Assembly (NCBI RefSeq): GCF_021227995.1
Contig: NZ_CP089301.1
Span: 4,278,001-4,342,000 of the forward strand
Source: Novosphingobium kaempferiae
GTDB taxonomy: Bacteria > Pseudomonadota > Alphaproteobacteria > Sphingomonadales > Sphingomonadaceae
Direction: 5' to 3'
Length of the DNA: 64,000 nucleotides
Shown here: positions 9,853-19,221 of the stretch, piece by piece
Position numbering within the stretch: position 1 is the stretch's first letter
Layout: each line of letters starts with the position of its first letter
The notes under the pieces: model-generated
Database searches by the model: none
What the model was told of the DNA's origin: nothing
Seen by the model: only the letters and a program-made list of their open reading frames with translations
Made by a program: the position numbers and the translations under genes

Positions 9853-10370
9853 TGGGTGGCCTCTCGTTCCTCCTGCGCTGCGCTGCCACGGTGGCGCTCT
9901 TCATGGCGAACGAAGGCATTGCTGAAGCTCAGATGCGCGACGCGGACGCCCTGCGCGCAGCGCTGGTCTTCAACATCATCCGTTTCGTCGACTTTCCCGA
10001 CGCCGGAAGCAGTGGAACCCTGATCCTTTGCGTGGTCCGCGAGGCGACCAATGGCGCAGCGCTGGCTTCGCTGAGAGGCCAGCGCGTGGGCAGCCAGATT
10101 ATAACCGTGCGCGCCGCCCCCGAAAGCCCGGCAGGCTCCTGCAATGTTCTCTACATGGGCGCTGCGAACGCAGCCGACATCACGCGAACGCAAGGGCCGG
10201 GCATGCTTCTGATCGGTGAGGGAGCCAATTTCATCGGATCGGGTGGAACCGTAGGCCTGGTCCAGACCGGCCGACAGATCCGCTTCGAGATAAACATGCG
10301 CGCCGCACGGCGGGCGAATGTCGTCATCAGTTCGCAACTGCTGCGACTGGCGTCACGGGTGCAGCAGTGA
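9852..10370 (+). CDS. YfiR-like (DUF4154) periplasmic protein
   Basis: 172 residues with a signal peptide ([18 protein letters not shown], cleavage near GIAEAQ). The family signatures are [13 protein letters not shown] near the mature N-terminus, VLYMGA, then [34 protein letters not shown] at the C-terminus. In Pseudomonas YfiR is a periplasmic protein that restrains the CHASE8-containing cyclase YfiN. Here the neighbour with a CHASE8-type domain is a histidine kinase instead. Start and stop each overlap adjacent genes by 1 to 4 bases. The likely role is a periplasmic brake or sensor for the kinase encoded next (inference from family and neighbourhood). Confidence 0.85.
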   Translation: MGGLSFLLRCAATVALFMANEGIAEAQMRDADALRAALVFNIIRFVDFPDAGSSGTLILCVVREATNGAALASLRGQRVGSQIITVRAAPESPAGSCNVLYMGAANAADITRTQGPGMLLIGEGANFIGSGGTVGLVQTGRQIRFEINMRAARRANVVISSQLLRLASRVQQ

Positions 10371-12589
10371 CGCTGTTCCGGCGCAGCCCGATCGACCTCC
10401 TGCGCGCCATGCGGTTCCGCAACAAGCTGCTGACGCTCACCACCGCGACCGCAGGCGTCGCGCTGCTGCTCTCCTGCCTCGGGCTGGTAGGCTTCCGTTA
10501 TGCCAGCGAGCACGATCTGGCACAGCGCCGCCACGCGCAGGTGGCGCAGGTCATCACCGGAAATATCGGCGCAGCGCTGGTCTTCGGCGATACGAACGCC
10601 GCCGCGGAGACCCTGCAGACGGTTGCCGGAATCGAGGACATCCGCTGGATACGGGCGACGTTGCCTGACGGCACCCAGATCGCCAGATTCGATCAGCCCG
10701 CGACGCCCGGCGCACCCGCGGAAGTGGCGGACGAGACAACCTCGTTTCCCATCGTCGTCAAGGGCGAGAATGTCGGCACGCTGAGCATGGGCGTGCGGAA
10801 CCTCACATTCGATGAAACGCTCATGGCCACCGCGCCTCCCGCGCTGTTCCTGTTCCTGCTGTGCATGCTGATCGCCCTGGCGCTCGGAAAGGCCCTGAAT
10901 GCCATGGCCTTCCGTCCTATCGACCGCCTGAACGACGCGATGCAGCAGATCGGCGTGTCCGGCGATTATTCGATGCGGCTCGGCAAGGAAGACGACAGGG
11001 ACTTCGACCAGATCGTCTCAAGCTTCAACGCTATGCTCAACGAGATCGCCGCGCGCACCGCGGTCCTGTCGGACACCGCGAAGGCACTCGGCACAGCCAG
11101 GGACGAGGCCGAGGAGGCCAACCTCGCCAAATCGCAGTTCATCGCCAACATGAGTCACGAACTGCGCACGCCGCTGAACGCCATCATCGGCTACACCGAA
11201 ATCCTGCGCGACGATCTGGACGGCGCGCAGATGACCCGATCCCGCGAGGATGTGGACTGGATCTACAGTTCGGCACGGCACCTGCTGGGGCTCATCAACT
11301 CCATCCTCGACTTCTCCAAGATCGAGGCCGGCCGCGCCGAACTCGACATCCATGCGATCGACCTGCGCCGTTTCATGCGCGAGGTTGGCTCGATGCTGGA
11401 ACCTCTCGCAGCGCAGAAGGGCAATACCCTGCATATCGAAGTCGCGCCGGACACGCGCGACATGCTCTCGGACTCGACGAAGATCCGGCAGTGCCTGCTC
11501 AACCTCGGCAGCAACGCCTGCAAGTTCACCGAGAACGGCTTCATCGTCATCAGCGTCCGCGCCGATGACGGGTGCGTGATCTTTACCGTATCGGACAACG
11601 GCATCGGCATGACCCCGACGGAAGTCGGCAAGCTGTTCGAGCCTTTCGTGCAGGCCGACGCCAGCACGACGCGCCAGTTCGGCGGCACCGGCCTCGGGCT
11701 CGCGATCACGCGGCGCTACGCCGAGATGCTCGAAGGATCAGTCGCGGTGGAGAGCACGAAGGATCAGGGATCGACTTTCACCCTTTCGGTGCGCCAGTTT
11801 CTGCGCGACGCCCAATCGACCGGAGACGTGGCAGAGACAGCCGACTCCACGACGCCGTCTCCGCCTGCATCCCGCGAGCGGCCGCTGGCCCTCATCGTCG
11901 ATGACGAGCCCACCGCCGCCGATCTGCTCGCCCGCGTGGCGCGAGCGGGTGGCTACGACTGCATGGTGGCGACGAACGGCGACCAGTGCATCGCCGTCGC
12001 CAGTCGGGACAGGCCGGACCTGATCCTCCTCGACCTCGCCATGCCCCAGGTCGATGGCTGGACGGCACTCGAGCGCCTGCGCGATCATCCCGAATTGGCG
12101 ACCATTCCGGTAGTGGTCGTCACGGTGGATGACGATCGCCGCCGCGTGCTGTCCGCCGGAGCGAGCGATCATCTGCTGAAGCCGCTGGATCGCGGAGAAC
12201 TGGGCGACGTACTGTCGCTCTATGCCGAACGACGGTCGGGCAAGGTGCTTATCGTCGAGGACGATGAAGCCACCGCCCGCCTTTACGAGCGCGGCGTGAG
12301 CCAGCTTGGCTTCGTGACAAGGACTGTTGCGGATGGGCAGGCCGCGCTTGAAGCCCTGGCCCATGAGGATTTCGCTTTCGTGATAACCGATCTCGGATTA
12401 CCCCTGCTTGACGGCTTCGGCGTCATCGATGCGATTTCCCATATGGCGGAAGAGCACCGCCCTTCGGTAATCGTCGTCAGTGGCAAAGTGCTCGACGAGA
12501 CGGGCATCCGGAAGCTGTCTGGCAAGGTGCTTCATGTTCTGGAGAAGGCCGGGCTAAGCCCTCGAAGGCTTGCCGGTACTTTGAGATGA
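10367..12589 (+). CDS. Hybrid sensor histidine kinase with CHASE8-type periplasmic domain and two receiver domains
   Basis: 740 residues, GTG start overlapping the previous stop. Domain order: transmembrane helix near 20-42; periplasmic CHASE8-like domain ([23 protein letters not shown]) to about 155; transmembrane helix about 158-180; HAMP; HisKA with phospho-acceptor His264 in [14 protein letters not shown]; HATPase with [15 protein letters not shown] and GTGLGLA; receiver 1 with Asp556 (ILLDLAMP); receiver 2 with Asp675 (VITDLGLP). CHASE8 domains are known from YfiN-type cyclases controlled by YfiR, and the gene upstream encodes a YfiR homologue. That makes a YfiR-gated kinase plausible. 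It also overlaps the next gene (response regulator), suggesting a phosphorelay from kinase to the detached receiver protein. Confidence 0.93.
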   Translation: MTLFRRSPIDLLRAMRFRNKLLTLTTATAGVALLLSCLGLVGFRYASEHDLAQRRHAQVAQVITGNIGAALVFGDTNAAAETLQTVAGIEDIRWIRATLPDGTQIARFDQPATPGAPAEVADETTSFPIVVKGENVGTLSMGVRNLTFDETLMATAPPALFLFLLCMLIALALGKALNAMAFRPIDRLNDAMQQIGVSGDYSMRLGKEDDRDFDQIVSSFNAMLNEIAARTAVLSDTAKALGTARDEAEEANLAKSQFIANMSHELRTPLNAIIGYTEILRDDLDGAQMTRSREDVDWIYSSARHLLGLINSILDFSKIEAGRAELDIHAIDLRRFMREVGSMLEPLAAQKGNTLHIEVAPDTRDMLSDSTKIRQCLLNLGSNACKFTENGFIVISVRADDGCVIFTVSDNGIGMTPTEVGKLFEPFVQADASTTRQFGGTGLGLAITRRYAEMLEGSVAVESTKDQGSTFTLSVRQFLRDAQSTGDVAETADSTTPSPPASRERPLALIVDDEPTAADLLARVARAGGYDCMVATNGDQCIAVASRDRPDLILLDLAMPQVDGWTALERLRDHPELATIPVVVVTVDDDRRRVLSAGASDHLLKPLDRGELGDVLSLYAERRSGKVLIVEDDEATARLYERGVSQLGFVTRTVADGQAALEALAHEDFAFVITDLGLPLLDGFGVIDAISHMAEEHRPSVIVVSGKVLDETGIRKLSGKVLHVLEKAGLSPRRLAGTLR

Positions 12590-13383
12590 TGGAACACACG
12601 GCACTTGCAGGTAGGGGAGTAGTGGACGTGGCGCTGGACGTAGAGGGGGATCCGATCGACACGGCACAGTATTCGATCCTCGTCGTCGACGACATGGAAG
12701 CCAACCGCACGATGCTGGCACGGCGGCTGGAGAAGCTCGGCTACCGGGTGGCGAGCGTGGACAGCGGTGCCGCAGCCTTGGCGCAGATCGAAACCCGCGC
12801 GCCGGACCTGCTCCTGCTCGACTACATGATGCCACAGATGAGCGGGCTTGAGGTGCTGCAGCGCCTCCGCTCCGGCAGCCCCGAAACGGCGGATCTCCCG
12901 GTCATCATGGTGACCGCCCGCGCGGAGGGCGAAACCACCGTCGAGGCCCTGTCCGCGGGCGCCGACGATTATGTAACCAAGCCGGTCGACTTCGACGTGC
13001 TTCACGCGCGGATCAGGACGCAGCTGATCAAGCACAGCGGAACCGACAAGCTGCGCAGGATGAACGCCGTTCTGGACGAGCGCATGACCCTGCGCAACCT
13101 GACGCTGGCGGACCTCGAAGGCGAACTCGCGGATGAAGTCAGGCGGCGTCGCGAACTGGAGCGCGAACTGGAAACGGGAGGCGGGGCCAGCGCGCCCGCC
13201 GTCCCGATCGCGGAGAACGAACTCCATGCCGTTCTCGCGCGGATTTCCCAGCGTTTCGACGTGCTGTTCAACAATGTCCTCGCGGGCAACAACCCCAACT
13301 TGGCGCAACTGGCTGAAATTCGTGCGCTGATTGCGCAGGCCGCGCATTTCGCAGGCATGGATGCACCTTCCGATGCCGAATGA
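12586..13383 (+). CDS. Response regulator, receiver domain plus coiled-coil/helical C-terminus
   Basis: 265 residues. The receiver domain is near 28-150 with acidic pair VVDDME, phospho-acceptor Asp79 in [10 protein letters not shown], Thr in VMVTAR and Lys in [10 protein letters not shown] charged helical region follows ([23 protein letters not shown]), then a short C-terminal domain without DNA-binding, GGDEF or HPt signature that I can recognise. It overlaps the kinase gene (ATGATG), so it is the likely cognate partner, possibly as a protein-protein output or scaffold. It is the last gene of the overlapping run starting at 6174. Confidence 0.88.
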   Translation: MMEHTALAGRGVVDVALDVEGDPIDTAQYSILVVDDMEANRTMLARRLEKLGYRVASVDSGAAALAQIETRAPDLLLLDYMMPQMSGLEVLQRLRSGSPETADLPVIMVTARAEGETTVEALSAGADDYVTKPVDFDVLHARIRTQLIKHSGTDKLRRMNAVLDERMTLRNLTLADLEGELADEVRRRRELERELETGGGASAPAVPIAENELHAVLARISQRFDVLFNNVLAGNNPNLAQLAEIRALIAQAAHFAGMDAPSDAE

Positions 13384-13460
13384 GGCCGATATCGGTCGCT
13401 TGGCTTAGCGCCATTGCTGGACTAAGGGCCGGTCCCTCCCCGATGTGACCGAGTTTGCCG

Positions 13461-14051
13461 ATGCTTCCCGTGAAAGACCTTGCCCAGCTTGGACAGCGCA
13501 TCGCCGCGACGCATGGGTGGCCCGCCGCCAAGGCGTTCAAGGCCTATGTCTGGAGCGATGAAGATCAGGCCCTGATCGCGGGCTGCGCTTCCGACATGCT
13601 GAAGGTCTTTCCGAAAGAGGCCGGAACCGAGCACTTGCTGAGCGCCGCTCTTGCAGTGCAGCTGGAGCGTCGGCTGCAGGCGCCTGTCCATCTCGTAGCG
13701 GGCACGTTGAGCCTCGATGGCGTGCCGGTGCGCGGCAATCGTCAGCCGTTCGACGGGCCGGCCGTGTTCGCCACGGAGCAGCCTGCCTGGCGCGGCCATA
13801 TCTGGGTAATGGTGGGGCCGCACATCGTCGATGCCGCGATCTTCCGCCTCGCCAATTCGCCCGACTGCCCGCCTGCGCTTGCCCGCCACGTCCATTCGGT
13901 GTTCGGCTCGGACAAGGGGCTCTACGCCGACCAGTGGCGACGCTCCCGGCGGCTCGGGCTGGAGTACGAGCCGCAGTATGTCCTCAGCGGCGACGAGGTG
14001 GATCGCCTGATGGGTGCCGCCTATCGCCTGATGACGGGCGGCGAGCGATAG
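13461..14051 (+). CDS. Conserved-looking protein of unknown function
   Basis: 196 residues from ATG at 13461 (a TTG two codons earlier is possible). No family recognised. The sequence is compact and globular without signal peptide or membrane helix. The segment GHIWVMVGPHIVDAAIFRLANS contains a His-x-Trp and a downstream Asp, which loosely recalls papain/transglutaminase-like folds, but an obvious catalytic cysteine is not visible, so I do not assign it. Codon use matches its neighbours. The GST-like gene begins 2 bp after its stop, so the two are probably co-expressed. Confidence 0.7.
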   Translation: MLPVKDLAQLGQRIAATHGWPAAKAFKAYVWSDEDQALIAGCASDMLKVFPKEAGTEHLLSAALAVQLERRLQAPVHLVAGTLSLDGVPVRGNRQPFDGPAVFATEQPAWRGHIWVMVGPHIVDAAIFRLANSPDCPPALARHVHSVFGSDKGLYADQWRRSRRLGLEYEPQYVLSGDEVDRLMGAAYRLMTGGER

Positions 14052-14053
14052 GA

Positions 14054-14686
14054 ATGTCCGCGCCGGTCCTCTACAGTTTCCGCCGCTGCCCCTACGCTAT
14101 GCGGGCAAGGTTGGCGCTGGCGGTGAGCGGGACGGACTACGAACTGCGCGAGATCAAGCTGTCCGCCAAACCCGAGGCGATGCTGGCCGCCTCGCCCAAA
14201 GGCACCGTTCCCGTGCTCGTGCTGCCCGATGGCGAAGTGATCGACCAGAGCATCGACATCATGCGCCGGATGCTCGCGCGTCACGACCCGGAAGACTGGC
14301 TGGACCGGGACGATCCGGTGCTGATCGCCGCGAACGACGGTCCGTTCAAGCACGACCTCGATCGCTACAAGTACCCGGAACGACACGGCGCAGATGCCAT
14401 GGCCCATCGTGCGAGCGGGCTGGAATTCCTGCGCGAGATCGACGGCAGGCTCGCGCAGACCGGCCATCTGTGCGGCGAGACGCGCGGGCTGGCGGATGCC
14501 GCCGTGGTCCCGTTCGTGCGGCAGTTCGCGGCGGTGGACCGGGAATGGTTCGACGCGCAGCCGCTGCCACACCTCAAGCCTTGGCTGTCGGACTACCTCG
14601 CCTCCGAACTGTTCGATGCCATCATGCTGCGGGTGCCGCCGTGGGCACCGTCGGACGCGCCCATTAGCGGCCCGGTCCTGCCGTAA
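14054..14686 (+). CDS. Glutathione S-transferase-like protein
   Basis: 210 residues. The N-terminal thioredoxin-fold domain begins LYSFRRCPYAMRARLAL, with a CPYA motif in place of a plain serine or tyrosine, then the cis-proline segment KGTVPVLVLPDG and the DQSIDIMR block that binds glutathione in this superfamily. A helical C-terminal domain follows (LCGETRGLADAAVVPFVRQFA). The cysteine in the CPYA motif suggests a thiol-transferase/omega-like activity rather than simple conjugation, but this is inference. It starts 2 bp after the upstream unknown gene and is convergent with the S10 peptidase at 14697. Confidence 0.85.
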   Translation: MSAPVLYSFRRCPYAMRARLALAVSGTDYELREIKLSAKPEAMLAASPKGTVPVLVLPDGEVIDQSIDIMRRMLARHDPEDWLDRDDPVLIAANDGPFKHDLDRYKYPERHGADAMAHRASGLEFLREIDGRLAQTGHLCGETRGLADAAVVPFVRQFAAVDREWFDAQPLPHLKPWLSDYLASELFDAIMLRVPPWAPSDAPISGPVLP

Positions 14687-14696
14687 CGCCGAGACC

Positions 14697-16202
14697 CTAC
14701 CTCCCGCCGAGGGCGCCGATGAAGCGGTGAAGATCGGCGCTCAGCTGCGTCAGCCCCGCCTCGTCCTCGAACACCGAATGGCCCGCCGCATAGCGCGCAT
14801 AAGTCACGCGGTCGGCAGGCACGCCCGCCTGCTCAAGCGCGAACTGCCCGGCGTAGACCGGCGTCGTGATGTCGTAGTACCCGCCCCCTGCGAAGAGCTT
14901 GAGGCCCGGCTGCGCTTCCATCGCCGCCTTGAGGTAGGGTGCAAACGACATCGCGCGGTAGCTGCCGCCGTATTCCTTGTCCCAGTTCCACTTGAAGTTG
15001 ATGCCGAGGTTGAGGCTGCGATAGGGGCTCGGCGGCGCATAGCGCAGCTCGTCCTTGAGGTAGCTTTCGATCCCGGCGCTGGTGCCCGAGCCGAGCGACA
15101 TCGACGGATCGTCGAACGGCGGGCGCAGCTTCGATTCCGCGATGGCGCGCGTCGCCCGGCCATCGAGCTGGCCGGTGCGCAGGCCCTTGCCGGCCAGCAG
15201 GTTCAGCATGAAATCGTAGTTGTCGAGCCGCAGGTTCTTCGCCTCGATCGCCGCGGCGGGGATGCCGATCAGCGCGGACATCCGCTCGGCGACCTGCCTG
15301 CGCTCGACTTCCGGCAGCGACGGGCCGCGCATCAGGGCAGAGGCATATTCGGTCTGGGCGAAGCGCAGCGCCTCGGCATAGTGCTGGGCGACGGTGCGCC
15401 CGCCCCGGTCGATCGCGTCATGATACCAGGCGACGGCGGCGAAAGTCGGGAGGTGCATCGCTTCGGACAGCACCGGGCCGTCCGCATCGCCGATCGCGAG
15501 GGACAACAGCACGACGCCAGCGGGCAGCCGCTTCTTCGCCTTCATGTCCTCGTTCAGGATCGCCAGCGCGCGCGAGGTGCCGTAGCTCTCGCCAACCAGC
15601 ACGCGCGGGGAAGCGGTACGACCGTTGGCCTTCACCCATGCCTCGATCATCGCCGAGACACCGCGCGCATCGCCGCCGACACCCCAGTAGCCGGTGGCGT
15701 CGCGGTCCTTCACCGGCATGCTCGCGCCCGTGCCCACCGGATCGATGAAGACGAGGTCGGCGACGTCGAGCAGGCTGTGCGGATTATCCTCCAGATGTGC
15801 CGCATCGCCCTTGCCGACCATGCGTCGCGGCCCCAGCGCCTGCATGTGCAGTGGCGAGGACGACGCGCCCGGACCGCCGTTGAACACGAACAGGATCGGG
15901 CGGGTCGCCGGATCGCCCTTCGCCTGCGCCACGTAGGCATAGCTCACCCCCACCGCCACCGGCGCGCCGTCAGGCCCCGGCATCGGCAGTTCGGTGACGA
16001 TGGCCTTGTACGCCAGCTTGCGCCCGGCGATCTTCGCGGAATGGTCGGTGACGACGACGCGGCTGGCCGCGCTGTCACGCGGGACCATCGGTTCCATCGC
16101 GCGCAGGAACGCGGGCGACATCGGCGCATCGCCGTCCTGTGCGTGGGCAACGACAGAGGTCGTCGCAAGGAGCATGGCAGCGATGACGGAGAAGTGACGC
16201 AT
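14697..16202 (-). CDS. Exported serine carboxypeptidase-like protein (peptidase S10), copy 1
   Basis: 501 residues with signal peptide MRHFSVIAAMLLATTSVVAHAQ. S10 features: FVFNGGPGASSSPLHM (oxyanion region), VFIDPVGTGAS, nucleophile Ser206 in VGESYGT, Asp444 in YYDITTP and His475 in AAGHSVFE, so the triad is complete. S10 enzymes remove C-terminal residues from peptides, here in the periplasm. ATG at 16202 is preceded by AGGAAA. It sits 30 bp after a Tat-exported aminotransferase in the same direction, so both are probably one operon, divergent from S10 copy 2. This is one of three S10 genes within 10 kb. Identity between copies is low by eye, so they are not recent duplicates. Confidence 0.9.
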   Translation of the reverse strand: MRHFSVIAAMLLATTSVVAHAQDGDAPMSPAFLRAMEPMVPRDSAASRVVVTDHSAKIAGRKLAYKAIVTELPMPGPDGAPVAVGVSYAYVAQAKGDPATRPILFVFNGGPGASSSPLHMQALGPRRMVGKGDAAHLEDNPHSLLDVADLVFIDPVGTGASMPVKDRDATGYWGVGGDARGVSAMIEAWVKANGRTASPRVLVGESYGTSRALAILNEDMKAKKRLPAGVVLLSLAIGDADGPVLSEAMHLPTFAAVAWYHDAIDRGGRTVAQHYAEALRFAQTEYASALMRGPSLPEVERRQVAERMSALIGIPAAAIEAKNLRLDNYDFMLNLLAGKGLRTGQLDGRATRAIAESKLRPPFDDPSMSLGSGTSAGIESYLKDELRYAPPSPYRSLNLGINFKWNWDKEYGGSYRAMSFAPYLKAAMEAQPGLKLFAGGGYYDITTPVYAGQFALEQAGVPADRVTYARYAAGHSVFEDEAGLTQLSADLHRFIGALGGR

Positions 16203-16232
16203 GGACGTTTCCTGCAAGTGCGGGGATAAAGA

Positions 16233-17471
16233 TCAGGCGCGCGGCAGCGCGGCGAGGAGGCGGTCGATGTCCTGCTCTTCGTTGAACACCGAAGGGCAGA
16301 CCCGGAAGCGGTTGCGCGACAGGGTGATGCGCACGTTCGCGGCCTTCAGCGGCTCGGACAGCTTGGCATAGGCCCCCTCCAGCGCGCAGGTGACGAGCGG
16401 CGTGCGCGATCCTTCAGGGGTGACGATGGCATAGCCCTTGTCCGCCAGTCCCTTGCGCAACCGCGTCAGCAGCGGCAGGCGATGCGCGACCATGCGGTCG
16501 ATGCCGAGGCCGAGGATATAGTCCAGCGACCAGTCGAGTTGTGCCAGGACGGTATGCGAGCGGGTGCCGCCCGCGAACATCCCCTCCATGTCGCCGCGCG
16601 GCGTGGTGTCGGCGATGCTCTCGCCCGGCGGGTCGAAGGGATAGACATGCGGCGCGAACCCGGCGAGCTGGTAGTAGCCGAAATGGGTGCGCTTCAGCTT
16701 CTCGCGCAGGTCGGCGCGGGCATACAGGAAGCCCAGTCCGAAATCGCCCATGAGCCACTTGTAGCTGGCGCTCGCGACGAAATCGACGCCGCTGGCGCGC
16801 ACGTCGATGGGGATCGTGCCCGCCGCGTGGATGATATCCGCATAGACGAGCGCGCCGCGCGCGTGGGCGATCTCGCAGATGCGCTTCAGGTCGTGCTCGA
16901 AGCCGTTGTAGGTCGATACGAGCGAGAGCGCGACGAGCCGCGTCCCCGGCGTGATCGCCCGCTCGTAGGCCTCGACGGAGATCCGCCCGCCCTTGGGCCG
17001 GAGCCATGCTACGTCGACGCCCTGCTTCGCCAGTTCCTCGTAGAGATAGAACGAGCCAAAGAAGTGCAGCGTATCGGTGACGATGCGCCCGCCGCCGCGC
17101 GGGAAGTCCAGCGCCTCGATCACCAGTTGCTCGCCCGCCGTGGTGCTCTGGACGAAGGCGAGTTCGTCCGGCGTCGCGTTGATGAGACGCGCGAAGTTCT
17201 CCTTCACGCGCTTCTCGACCTCGTCGGTGGGATAGTGCCCTTCCATGCCCACACGCTGGTCGAGATAGCGCTGCACGGCGGCGCGCGCCCCGAGCGGGAT
17301 CGGATGCATCGTGCCGCTGTCGAGATAGCCCGCCACGGACGGTGCGAAGGCGGTACGGTCGGGGAACTGCACCGGCTTGGCGGCCACCACCGCGCGTGCG
17401 GCGAGCGGCACCATCGGCACCGCTCCTGCTCCGGCCAGCACGCCGCGCCGTGTCATTCCCGTCGTTCCCAT
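16233..17471 (-). CDS. Class V PLP-dependent aminotransferase with Tat signal
   Basis: 412 residues from ATG at 17471 (GGAAG upstream; ATG at 17489 is possible). The N-terminus has a twin-arginine signal, MTRRGVLAGAGAVPMVPLAARA, so a folded PLP enzyme is exported to the periplasm. PLP-site residues are Asp212 and His215 in YADIIHAAG and Lys238 in SASYKWLMGDFG. The fold is closest to the isopenicillin-N-epimerase/cysteine-desulfurase-like group. The Pseudomonas pyoverdine enzyme PvdN is a known exported PLP protein of this kind, but no siderophore genes occur here. The downstream neighbour is an S10 carboxypeptidase. It may modify amino acids or peptides in the periplasm (inference). Confidence 0.88.
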   Translation of the reverse strand: MGTTGMTRRGVLAGAGAVPMVPLAARAVVAAKPVQFPDRTAFAPSVAGYLDSGTMHPIPLGARAAVQRYLDQRVGMEGHYPTDEVEKRVKENFARLINATPDELAFVQSTTAGEQLVIEALDFPRGGGRIVTDTLHFFGSFYLYEELAKQGVDVAWLRPKGGRISVEAYERAITPGTRLVALSLVSTYNGFEHDLKRICEIAHARGALVYADIIHAAGTIPIDVRASGVDFVASASYKWLMGDFGLGFLYARADLREKLKRTHFGYYQLAGFAPHVYPFDPPGESIADTTPRGDMEGMFAGGTRSHTVLAQLDWSLDYILGLGIDRMVAHRLPLLTRLRKGLADKGYAIVTPEGSRTPLVTCALEGAYAKLSEPLKAANVRITLSRNRFRVCPSVFNEEQDIDRLLAALPRA

Positions 17472-17649
17472 GCGCGCTTCCGTTTCCATCCTGATGCACA
17501 CTAGCCCGATGTCGGCGAATAGATTTCACTGATGTTCGGCGCGGTGGGATGCGATCGGATGCCCGAAGCACCCGCAACCACACCCCAACTGCGCATAAAA
17601 ATGCCTCAGCCTCAAAGCTATCGTCCGCGCAAGATCCGGAGACCCGACG

Positions 17650-19062
17650 ATGCTGCGACTGGCTGCAATTCCCGCCCTGATGATGGCCATGGCCGCACCC
17701 GCCCAGGCCGCGCCAATGTGCAAGGCGGATGCGGTCGAGACGCGGCACCATGCCGTGATCGGTGGCAGGCGCATCGACTATGCCGCCTGCGCGGGCACCC
17801 TGCCGGTCCGCAACCTCAAGGGCGAAGTGCGCGGACGTATCTTCTACACCGCCTATATCGTGCAAGGCCGCAAGCCCCGCCCGCTGACGTTCATATGGAA
17901 CGGAGGGCCCGGTGCGGATTCGCGGCTGCTGCACTTCCACGCGCTCGGCCCGCGCGTGATCGCCGGGGGGCGACTTACCGACAATCCGGCGAGCCCACTC
18001 GCAGTCAGCGATCTCGTCTTCGTCGATCCGGTGGGCACGGGCTTCAGCCGAGCCGATACGCCGGACCATTCCGCAGACTTCTACGGCACGCGGGCGGACA
18101 TCGCCTCGGTCGCCGGGTTCGTCTCCGACTGGCGTACCACCTACAAACGCACCGACGCGCCGCTCTATCTTGCGGGCGAAAGCTTCGGCACATGGCGCGC
18201 GGCGGGCGTGGCTGAAGCGCTGGTGGATGCCGGCACTCCGGTCGCGGGCATCGCGCTGATCTCCGGCGGTATCCCGCTCGGCGACATGCCCGACCGCAAC
18301 CTCATGCGCGCGCTTTCGCTCGACAGCCGGATCGCCACGGCGCACGCGCTTGGGCGCCTTGCGCCGAACACCGATCGCGCGAAGATGCTGGCCGAGGCAC
18401 GGCAGTGGGGCACGCAAGTCTATGCCCCCGCCCTCGCCGCCCCGGACGCGCTTTCGCCGGAGCAACGCGCCGCCGTGATCGCCGCGCTCGCCCGTTATCA
18501 GGGCATGGACCCAGCCATCGTCGACGGCAAGACGCTGTGGGTCTCGCCGCGCCAGTTCCGCACCGCGCTGCTGGCGAACGAGAAGAAGGTGCTCGACATC
18601 TTCGACATGCGCCGCTCCGGCCCCGAGCCGGACGAGGCGGCGGAGAACGCGCTGGCGCTCGATTACTACCGAACGACCCTCGGATACCGCGAGGGCAGCT
18701 ATGCCGGGATTGACGCGCCCGCGCCCGATGCCGGAGCCAAATGGCAGTACGACCAGTCACCGATCACGAAGGAGTCGCTCGCCCGCGCCATGGCCGGGGA
18801 AGGTCCGCCCAGCCCTTCGCAGCCGTGGACGCTGCGCGCGATGGAGAAGGCCCCGAAACTGCGCACATGGGTGGCGGCGGGCCGGTTCGATTCCCTCAAC
18901 AGCTGCGCTGGCAACGAGGCGACCGTCGCGGCGCTGCCGAAGTCCGTCGCCGCGCGCTTCGTGTTGCGCTGCTACGAAGGCGGGCACATGATGTATGAGG
19001 ATGATCGCGAAACCCTCCGCTTCGGGCGTGAGTTTTCTGCGTTCCTCAAGCGAGGCGCATAA
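17650..19062 (+). CDS. Exported serine carboxypeptidase-like protein (peptidase S10), copy 2
   Basis: 470 residues with signal peptide MLRLAAIPALMMAMAAPAQA. S10 blocks: FIWNGGPGADSRLLHFHALGP, VFVDPVGTGFS, nucleophile Ser178 in AGESFGT, Asp414 in GRFDSLNS and His446 in EGGHMMYED. It differs from copies 1 and 3 in GESFG versus GESYG and in GGPGADS versus GGPGASS/GGPGAAS, suggesting a different specificity. ATG follows a CGGAG ribosome-binding site. It is divergent from the aminotransferase/S10 pair and lies 159 bp before a TonB-dependent receptor on the same strand. Confidence 0.9.
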   Translation: MLRLAAIPALMMAMAAPAQAAPMCKADAVETRHHAVIGGRRIDYAACAGTLPVRNLKGEVRGRIFYTAYIVQGRKPRPLTFIWNGGPGADSRLLHFHALGPRVIAGGRLTDNPASPLAVSDLVFVDPVGTGFSRADTPDHSADFYGTRADIASVAGFVSDWRTTYKRTDAPLYLAGESFGTWRAAGVAEALVDAGTPVAGIALISGGIPLGDMPDRNLMRALSLDSRIATAHALGRLAPNTDRAKMLAEARQWGTQVYAPALAAPDALSPEQRAAVIAALARYQGMDPAIVDGKTLWVSPRQFRTALLANEKKVLDIFDMRRSGPEPDEAAENALALDYYRTTLGYREGSYAGIDAPAPDAGAKWQYDQSPITKESLARAMAGEGPPSPSQPWTLRAMEKAPKLRTWVAAGRFDSLNSCAGNEATVAALPKSVAARFVLRCYEGGHMMYEDDRETLRFGREFSAFLKRGA

Positions 19063-19065
19063 ATT

Positions 19066-19089
19066 TTGCGCCTCGGCATGGTGGCGCAA
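19066..19089 (+). terminator. Weak terminator-like hairpin after S10 copy 2
   Basis: Inverted repeat TTGCGCC (19066-19072) and GGCGCAA (19083-19089), 3 bp after the stop codon, flanked by AT-rich sequence (AATTTT before, TAAAAAT after). There is no clean T-tract, so partial read-through to the receptor gene is likely. Confidence 0.35.
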
Positions 19090-19221
19090 TAAAAATCCGC
19101 TGACAGATGCGCCGACGCCGGTGCGAACGCAAAACTATTCCCGCGCCCGCCGCTATCCTGACGGACAGGGAAACGCTGCACCAATGCGGCGGCCTTCAGG
19201 GACAATCCGGGGAATTCGGGC

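Noticed and set aside
10367..12589. A YfiBNR system with a diguanylate cyclase YfiN
   Set aside because: The CHASE8-type protein is followed by HisKA/HATPase and receivers, not GGDEF; no YfiB lipoprotein is present.
14394..16229. Long open frame of about 610 codons on the plus strand opposite the S10 gene
   Set aside because: Arginine/alanine-rich composition of a GC-rich antisense frame, no recognisable domain, and the opposite strand has a complete S10 triad and signal peptide.
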